Shown here piece after piece: positions 22,525 through 30,004 of a stretch of 30,004 nt of DNA. A model generated the notes under the pieces. The model was given only the letters and a program-made list of their open reading frames with translations, did not search any database and had not been told where the DNA came from. The translations under genes were made by a program, and so were the position numbers. Origin of the DNA: Acanthaster planci (Eukaryota > Echinodermata > Asteroidea > Valvatida > Acanthasteridae); contig NW_019091459.1 in NCBI RefSeq assembly GCF_001949145.1, positions 595,326 to 625,329 of the forward strand, written 5' to 3'. Each line of letters opens with the position of its first letter. Positions within the stretch are counted from its first letter, which is position 1.

Positions 22525-23130
22525 AGTAAGGATAGTTGTGGTTATCCCTTTCCTTGGGTGGACAGATTATCAGGAACGGAATTAAGAACAATTGTATTTT
22601 GTTATTTTACGGGCAGTTGTGATGCGCAGAGCTAAATTGCGCGGTTTTGTGTTTTGCTTGTTTTGGTTTTAGTTTTTACTCTTTATTTTGATGATTTCAG
22701 TAAAAGTAGTCAGCTGCAGTCAGAGCTGGACATTTATCTGCAATATTGACTTCTTTCGAGAATGTATACAAACCTGGTGACTACAAGCACTAACTACGAG
22801 TATCGGCATCATGGTGGACACTAATTTCAACATAGTCTTGACTAGGGCCAAGCTAGGCAAGTGGTTGTGGACAGATATCACTTCAAAAGGAACTGTTGTA
22901 CTGAAAAACTAATACGAGACAAGCACATGTTAACACACATACGGGATTGGCTACTACTTGGAACAAAAGTAAAACTACAGTCTTTTCAGGAATTAGAAGT
23001 GACGTAGAGCCATTAATAAATCGATGTGTGTTACCCACGACATTAGGCGGAAACTAAACTCACATTGACGCAGGAAGTTGGGAAATTTCCCGCTACAAAC
23101 GCTGAGAAAACAGGGACAGGACTGCAGCAC

Positions 23131-23267
23131 AACAACAACAACAAACAACAAACATAACAACAACAAACATAACAACAACAACAAACAACAACAACAACAA
23201 AATAACAACAAAAACAAGATAACAACAACAAACATAACAACAAAAACAACAAACATAACAACAACAG
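23131..23267 (+). repeat. AAC-rich microsatellite with embedded AAACATAACAAC units
   Basis: About 137 bases consist almost only of AAC and AAAC steps. The interrupting unit AAACATAACAAC recurs several times, so the tract expanded both as a trinucleotide run and as a longer unit. The open frames across it on both strands (poly-N/Q or poly-L/C-like) are artefacts of the repeat. Confidence 0.95.
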
Positions 23268-23279
23268 TTTCCGTTTACA

Positions 23280-26200
23280 CAAATGGCCCCAAGAGCCTAA
23301 GCCACAGTCAAAACTACAGTGACAATAATGGTGTGAGGGAAAAGGATTCTCGACCGAGCATGGTAGGAGTGTACTACACGGTGTTAAATCAACACAACAC
23401 AGCATACATTTGCCAGAACTCTGGGAATAAAACGTTTCTTTGAAAATATAAATAGAATCAACGTGCATTTATTGATACATTATGCTGGCATATACATTTT
23501 TGCTTCTGATGAAACCAAATTAAAACAAAACTTTAATCTAAGTTAGAAAATAAAGGAATGAAAGAAGCGAAAACTAGACTGGTCCGTTTACTATTTAGTT
23601 ACCTCATCTTTCATTTGGTGCGTTGACCATCTCTGTATAGGGCCGCGTAAGGTGTTCCTAAGGGCACAATTGTGTAGAGCTAAACAGTACGGGAGCCTTG
23701 TATTTCGTATTGATGCCAAGTTACAAAACAACACTAGTTAGGTTGAAGGTTTTCCAAAATTGAAAATTCAAAAAAGATAATCACACAGCGGAAAATGCCA
23801 TGATTCCTATTTTTTTGAAGGGCCGGGGAACGGTGCTTATTACGTCTACTGAATAGTCTGGCCCTGTGGACCGTATATTATGTTTCTCGCAGACCATGTC
23901 AACATCGAAAGAATGCCCTCGAGGAGGACATTTACTTTAGTGTGACGTAAAATCCAGTGTCAGTTATGAAAGTGATTTGAGAGAGAAATTAATATCAAAT
24001 CTCATCTACGGCCAAAATATGTAGGAACCGAGGCGAGACTCTTTCGAGGGAAATGCTAAAAAGCTGACAAAAACATAATTTCTTTTCATAAAATTGCTAT
24101 CAATTGTTGTTCAAATCATTTACATGCTTCCTTATTTGATTGGTTTATTTCTTTTTTGTTTTACTTTGCTATTTTTTATGTTTTTGATTCTGGTTTTAGT
24201 CCAAGTTTAGTTTACTTTTGCAGCTTGGTTGATTACCCTTCATTTTTGTCCAGAACGACGGAATTTGTGTCATTTGTTGGTTTACGGTGACAGGGCTCAT
24301 TAGGGCGACAGTATCGCCGTAAATATCGCCCTTTTCAAAATGTCATCCGATTTGTTTTTTCTTTTTTAATGGAGAAATAAGTGGCGCTACAAAAGCGTCA
24401 CACTTTTGTCGCTTTATCCTTCCATTTTGCACGGTCGCCTTATTCCGCGATGTTGGGGTTTTTACCGTTTTTATCTGGGGACTGGTGGATTTATCAATAA
24501 TTATTTATCAACTTCCTTATTTAATGTTAAAAATTCAAGGCATTAAATTTTATCTTATCAATGGTCTACTCAGGGGAACTGTGATGACTTGAAATTATGA
24601 AAATACTACAACAACATCGGAGAAAAAATGAAAACCGAACAAAAAACAATATTGCTAGAGTACAATGAATAGCCACCGTAAACATTGTTTCCATGGGTAT
24701 TTTCAAGGATATTCACAGTCTAACGTAGATACTTCGCAATTGTTAACAAATACGTAAACATTATGATGGAGGTGGTATTAATAAAATGCAAATGTTAAGG
24801 GTGTATTTTGTTGTATGCATTTCTTATTATATTGGTTCTTCAGAAACGGGACAATTTTCAAGCTACAAGAGGTTCGCTGCCACGTTGCCCGCCCTTGTAA
24901 ACCACTCCAACTGACGATCTCATCAGCAGGACAAAAGTGACCTCACACCAATCAATTTCCACTGAATTATCACATATACGGGCTTCATCTTGTTGGCGAG
25001 AACAAATCGCCCCCTCTAGTTAAAATCCCGGATCTCTTCACGGCCAATACGACAGCGAGCGAGTCAATTCGCCCCACCATTAAGCCAAAAGGTTTTCCGA
25101 GCTGCACGCACGCATCTGCCCGCGGGCGTTTGATGTGATTGTTACTGATCGATTTCTCACAGTTCCCATCGTGCGTGTACGCCAAGCAGTAAAGCGCCAT
25201 TTATTGCCTGGAAATCTTATAGTAGGCGATTGACAAAAGAGAGAAAGTCTGCCCCGTAATGCTCCAGGAACAAAGTCGATAACAAAATTCACCCGCAGGA
25301 ACTTCGTTGGTTATTCCATCTAACAGATATTCTTTGAAACCAGAGCCAGACCATGATAAACCACATACGTGGTGCATATAAAACAAAAATAATTAAAGTA
25401 CAACTAGAATTTCAATAGGAACGAACAAGCATTATAGACAAGCTATATCAGCCAAGACGGGCTCGACGGTTTCTCGTCTTGAGATTTCTTTATTCGAGAA
25501 ATATCTATATTCCTGCTTGAATTGTGTTGTTAAGGGTCTTATTAAGCTTCTGGAGGGCACCTATGAGTTTAGTGGGCTCATTCCTACCCTGGAGGCACAA
25601 GCAGTAGCGAGGGATTGAGGTTCTGATTTCGGTTGAGGGGAAAATGAAATTCTTTCCTAAAAAGATTTTCTCTTTTTAGCTGTAAAGAATCTCCTCTTTC
25701 GTCCCCTTACAAGAATATAAAATATTTGAGGTGTTGGCATTACAATTAAATTGAACGAAAAATGTACCCATCCCGTGTTAAGCTGTAAAAAGTGAGTAAC
25801 CAGTCTAGCCGATAGTTCTAAAACTCTTCTTTCATCGCGTGAGTAAGAAAGACAGTTCATCGATACTCTTTTTAGTGTAAACTTTGAATGCGTAATTTTT
25901 TTTTATTCAAGTTTGTGAAAAAAAAACAATTGCAAAGGAAAGGATTTTCTGTGACAGTTCGCAGAAAATGCTCTCTGTTTGAAACAGTTCTCCGAAGGGA
26001 AATGAGGAGGTGTGGTGTAGGCATGCTTGTCATTCGTACTAGACCCACGATCGCTTGTATGCTGGGGCCACAAATACCCAACAATTTCCCCGGAGAATTT
26101 CCTGACATATTTGTTATTTATACTGTAGTATTTTGTAAAACCGTCATTTTTTCTTAAGCCTCAATATGTTTCAAAGACCTTTGGCAAATTTGATAAGGTG

Positions 26201-27080
26201 CCCCGGTGTTGTTAACCTCTAGACAGACCATTAGAAAGGAGGCTAATTCCATCCTATCCCTCCTAAGGGCACCGAGAACGGAAGTGTGGTTAGTGGCGTT
26301 CATTTCAAACAAAAAAGAAGCGTTGTGACATAATCGGGTAATGCAAAGGGTAAGATAATAGTACAAATGATAAGCAAATGAAATGGGATTAGAGACTAGA
26401 GTTGTTATCACAATGTAATTTAGGAGTCTGAACACACTTCACCGCCAACATCATTGTAAACATGATGTTATTAACTGATGTCAAAAGTATAGACCATTGG
26501 CAGTACTTATCTCACTCTTCTTCCACTGAACTTCAAAGTGCGTCTCCATCTGGTCGTGGCATATAAAATTTGATTGATCTTACGCGAAGCGTGTTGAATA
26601 TCCACTGTACTTTTTGCTAACTCGGTCACCGCGGACATTGTTGGCACTGTGACTTTTTATGTACAAGTGAGTAATTTCCGCCGCAATATATTAAACTCGT
26701 GCTGTTCTTGTACTTCACCTGTGAATAATGTTGTCCGAATCGTGCGCGACATCGGGACGCCCCAAACCCCTTTACTGAGGGCCTCTTGCGAAACTCGAGA
26801 AAACAAATATTGACGCATTCTTTCGACTTCTGTTTTTCACCAATAGTCACGATTTTATTCTAAGCAGAAGTATTTAACCCGAGTAGTTCCAAACCGATAA
26901 TATCAGTAAAACAGTAAGTATGCCAGAAGTGTATAACCTATACCGAATGACGATGATGAAGTGTAGGGAGATAGCACAGCAGTTATATAATCAGGCACTG
27001 GCTGAAAACGTTTGTCATTCAAAGGCATTGATATACAGTCATTTTAAACACTCCCATCAAGTTCATTATATCTGAGTGCT
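23280..27080. other. Non-coding stretch, no gene supported
   Basis: Contains the inverted repeats near 24.3 kb, an ATGCAAAT octamer at 24786-24793 and a GC-richer patch at 24870-25200. That patch has no clear exon and could be a regulatory element. Frames such as 25888-26157 show no motif. Nested short inverted repeats occur at 26198-26273. Confidence 0.45.
24302..24409. repeat. Two adjacent inverted repeats
   Basis: AGGGCGA 24302-24308 pairs with TCGCCCT 24326-24332. ACAAAAG 24389-24395 pairs with CTTTTGT 24403-24409, and the second stem extends imperfectly outward. Two stems within 110 bases suggest a structured or foldback element, possibly a MITE remnant, though no terminal repeats of one element were identified. 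Confidence 0.6.
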
Positions 27081-27270
27081 CCTGATACTATCCCGGCTCC
27101 CTTGTGAGTACCAGAATACAGCTAGATGGCTCAAGAGCAAACGACGATAACACCTTAATAATCTCTTCCATCATGGGTACCCATTTATATACTCCTGAGT
27201 TGAAAGAAACACGTCAGGGTACTAGCTCAAGGCCACAAAATGTAACCGGTGGCTTAATTCGAGCTCTAAC
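27020..27270 (-). mobile_element. Decayed tRNA-derived SINE, minus strand
   Basis: Read on the minus strand, the segment shows the same type of body as the SINE at 7355. It has a GTTACATTTTGTGGCCTTGAGC block, then GAGTATATAAATGGGTACCCAT, and later GGTACTCACAAGGGAGCCGGGATAGTATCAGGAGC cut by several changes. The tRNA head is heavily degraded: only a TTAGAGCTCGAATT trace of the promoter region remains. Ends are approximate. Confidence 0.55.
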
Positions 27271-27589
27271 ACTGTGATCAGAAATAACAGACCTTAGAAC
27301 CAGGATTCCACTGAATGAAAGATAGAAGCTCACAATTGGAGCACTGTTCATTGCTTAGGTACCGGTATTTCGAAAATACAGGTGGATTACGAATCATATG
27401 TCAGCAGGCGGATAAAAAATCCCGTGTCAGAATATTAAAGATTTGTATCCCTGAATCAAGCGTACTTCGTGCCCCAAAAGTATGCAATATTACAATTATG
27501 AAAGTAGATCCCAGTATAGAAGTTCATGACAGGAACGTAATGTACAGAATGGCCGTAGGGACAAAATGGAGTGAATCTGAAAAATGGAA

Positions 27590-28160
27590 ATAAATTGCCT
27601 CTCGACAGATGTCCCAGCTCCTAAGATGACTCCCTCTGTCAAGCCAGAACAAATGACTGGCAATTATTTTGTTTGACGGGTGTCCAAGGTCATCTGTTTA
27701 TCATGGCGCAAGAGAACGAGGGGGCGAATAAGGAGGGGCCACCCTGGCATGTCACCCAAGAATGTTGTCATTAGAACGACGTGAGCGGAGGACAGAGATT
27801 GATATTAATAGTGTTTCGGTTGACTGGGGGCGTTTCGTCCAAAGTTTGATTTCTACCGCGCTTCCTCGACGGTTTCATTCACTTCCTTAAAGATAACATC
27901 ACATAATTATGGGAAAGAATAATTAAAATCATATTGTATAATTAGGCATGATGTCTGTCAAACCGGCAAAAATCATTTTTTTATTTATTTATTTTTTTTT
28001 AAGACTGTGATTCAACTACAAGGTGCGTTTTTAGGATACAAACTATAAACAAAATAGGTTTTCAGAGGCCCAACCAAAGTTCCACTTCCCAAGAACGGTT
28101 AGCTTATATAAGCTCTGATATCTTTACCTTTTTTTTTTGTTAAAGCATTAATACAATTGA
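27590..28160. other. GC-richer non-coding segment with a nuclear-receptor-type site
   Basis: TCCAAGGTCA at 27683-27692 matches the extended half-site bound by NR5A/ERR-type nuclear receptors. A 23-codon frame beginning MAQENEGANKEG follows at about 27703 but has no splice or UTR support. The region could be regulatory for the exon downstream; one motif match is weak evidence. Confidence 0.2.
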
Positions 28161-28211
28161 CGCATCACTCCTACGTCAACTGCACATGCGTGTCGTCCGG
28201 AACAATCGCAG

Positions 28212-28374
28212 GTTTTCAACAGGGACCTGGAGTCATGCTGCTATAAAAACTTAATTGCGGGGCAAAGTGAAGCATATACAGAAATCCGCTGTGACGAAAG
28301 CTCCAATCCGCGCAAACGTACAACACATTCACTGAAGGTGAACGTCAAGAACTGGGTTCGTTACGTCTTCAACG
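28212..28374 (+). CDS. Exon-like segment of an unrecognised cysteine-containing protein (partial)
   Basis: The frame is open from 28161 and its codons look coding, with many C/G third positions, until AACG|GTAAGA after 28374, a near-consensus donor (phase 1 out). The start is uncertain. Possible acceptors end at 28211 (phase 0), 28222 (phase 2) or 28281 (phase 1). The peptide includes ESCCYKNLIAG, TEIRCDESSNPRKR and VKNWVRYVFN, giving two to three cysteines. Phase 1 would join the exon at 10300; phase 2 would join 19145. Downstream in-phase acceptors exist at 28678 (a short tail ending KEGATL) and 29075 (an 83-residue cysteine-bearing tail to TAA 29326). The order of exons is not resolved, and no family is recognised. 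Confidence 0.35.
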
Positions 28375-30004
28375 GTAAGAAACCTTTTTTCCCTCTACAA
28401 ACCTTTTGTACGACTAAGTATCCGTTTCTCTTTTCGCACCTGCGAAAGGCAATGCCAAAATACATGCAGTGTAACGGAAGAAAAACAGCTCAAGGAATAA
28501 GTAACGGAAGTTTCGTTTCAAGTGCCAATCCAAAAACCAGTTGCATCACTCCTAGTGTATATTATTGCCAATGTTGAGTAATTCAGTCCATGCCTTGTGT
28601 TAACATGTTCTAGCTGGAATATGGTTGATAAGTGCAAACTGGTGCAAGTCGGTGGACCTTTTTTTTTTTTTTTTTTAGATTTCAAGGAGGGGGCTACTCT
28701 CTAAATCAAAACAAGCAGAAAGTTCACCCAGTTCCGTTGAAAATTCACCCCTCCGCTTGAAACAAGGGACTAGACAAATTCAAGTGAAATTTAATTCACT
28801 CCAACAGATCGACATTTCACTTGAGTTTCCTCAAGGAGAGCTTTTATTTTATTTATTTATTTTTATCAGAGAAAAAACGTAGCCCTTCAGCGAGTTGTAA
28901 AGAAAGACTGGTCTCATTAACGCTTATGATCAAAATTTGATCAAAAGTGTATACAAATGTGTCTTTTAATGCTAGAAAATAATGATGCTTGGACCTTAGT
29001 GATCTGCCCTGACGAAACTCCTATCTGTACAATATTTGAAAGTAAATGTATACTGTAAATTATCCCAAAAAACAGGTTTCATGGAAATACGCAGGCATGG
29101 GTATGCCTTGAAAACATGGTTGGATCATTATTTGGAATTTCTTTCACATTTTGTCTCAAATATTGGTTTAAGACTGAAAGAGTGCAGTTGTGGTCTTACG
29201 ATTTCAACTTTGGAGGAAAGGTGTGCACGTAAATATGAATCTGTAATACATTTCAACTGCGTGCCGATAAGGATGATGAAATTGGCCAAAAGTCAACGGC
29301 CAATATCTGTGCCTATTATTTTGTAACCATAACAATTTGGCACCTCTTTTCTAAGATGCAAAATATTCAGGGGCACAAACCGCATCTCAAATAGCAGAAT
29401 TTGGTAAAGGTGTTGCGCAAAGAAACATTGGTATTGATGAAATTACCTTACAATATACGTGTTGGACTTCCTTAGGACAGGAATTGTGGCTACAGTAGAT
29501 GCTTGCTTTAACCAGTAAGCTTTGGACATCACTAATCCAGTCTGTTGAACTGACTGCAGACACTCTTTCGTTCATAACTTCAAATTCCCTCCACCAAAGA
29601 AACCTTAGACAACTACGACGACCGTTTCTTCACACATACATCTTGTGCTATATTGCAGCTTTTCACCCACTCCAATGATACATCGTAGTTGATATACGAA
29701 GCTTTTACAGCAAAATGCCAACTTTTCAAACAGTAAATTAATATATTGTTGCATTTTAAGATGATGTGCCAGACTAATAAGACAGGCTCGACGTCCATAA
29801 GTTAAAGTGAGAGTTTCAAAAAACGACCAGGACAAGAATTAACTTACCTTACAAAACTGATCCCTTTCAACAAAAAGTAAACAGCAACAAGAGTAGGTAA
29901 ACATTTAAAATCTATACACCATCCATAGTTTAACCAAGAACATCCGTTATGCTAGCACACAACTCAACAGAATCCAGCTCCGCGGATCTCCATCTGTTGT
30001 ATTT
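28375..30004. other. Probable intron or downstream sequence
   Basis: An 18-base T run at 28659-28676 followed by AG makes a strong-looking acceptor. The phase-0 frame after it is open for about 65 codons, but no phase-0 donor fits. An inverted repeat CAAGTGAAAT / ATTTCACTTG lies near 28780-28826 and a near-palindrome TGATCAAA-A-TTTGATCA near 28927. On the minus strand AAG|GTAAGT, a perfect donor, lies near 29846-29852, so a minus-strand gene may enter from the right. Confidence 0.35.

Noticed and set aside
23043-23468. Long open frames across the microsatellite on both strands
   Set aside because: They are produced by the AAC repeat, which lacks stop codons in most frames.
25888-26157. 89-codon plus frame ending in a hydrophobic stretch
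   Set aside because: No motif, no splice or promoter context, and composition like its surroundings.
26198-26273. Nested inverted repeats GGTGCCC/GGGCACC and AGGAGG/CCTCCT
   Set aside because: Arms of 6-7 bases at unequal spacing are expected by chance in 30 kb.
29605-29835. 76-codon minus frame beginning MSWSFFETLTLTYGRR, considered as a LINE or conserved gene fragment
   Set aside because: No conserved retrotransposon block could be read and there are no splice sites at both ends.

Overview
The window looks like animal nuclear DNA, most likely from a marine invertebrate deuterostome; an echinoderm is my best guess, with hemichordate or lancelet possible. The signs are AT-rich non-coding sequence with scattered GC-richer islands, no bacterial-style gene packing, GT-AG splice signals with polypyrimidine tracts, microsatellites and poly-G/poly-C runs, a decayed CR1/L2-like retrotransposon, and two decayed tRNA-derived SINEs with a body type I associate with deuterostomes. 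The species call is inference. Most long open frames here are chance frames in intronic or intergenic DNA.

The best-supported gene is on the + strand, from about 7.84 to 13.4 kb. It has a 5' leader exon (about 7870-8041), a signal-peptide exon (8640-8786) and three further coding exons (9308-9517, 10175-10300, 12289-12560). Every intron between coding exons is phase 1, and together the exons encode a 247-residue secreted, cysteine-rich protein that I cannot assign to a family. The 3' end is less certain: exon 12289-12560 reads to its own stop, but a second good acceptor at 14832, followed by AATAAA signals, offers alternative C-termini.

Further right, isolated exon-like pieces have good splice sites but cannot be joined with confidence. 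They are a short hydrophobic start exon at 19075-19145 with a consensus donor, a coding-like cysteine-bearing exon ending at 28374 with a consensus donor, and possible minus-strand exon sequence at 22150-22524. They may belong to a second secreted-protein gene that continues beyond the window.

Left of the main gene (1-7350) there are two short tandem duplications, a perfect 12-bp hairpin and the minus-strand LINE relic (about 5540-6235). A SINE sits directly upstream of the promoter (7355-7725). Right of the main gene the sequence is mostly non-coding, with an AAC-rich microsatellite (23131-23267), paired inverted repeats near 24.3 kb, and a second, minus-strand SINE relic near 27.1 kb. No rRNA, tRNA, CRISPR array or intact transposon was seen.
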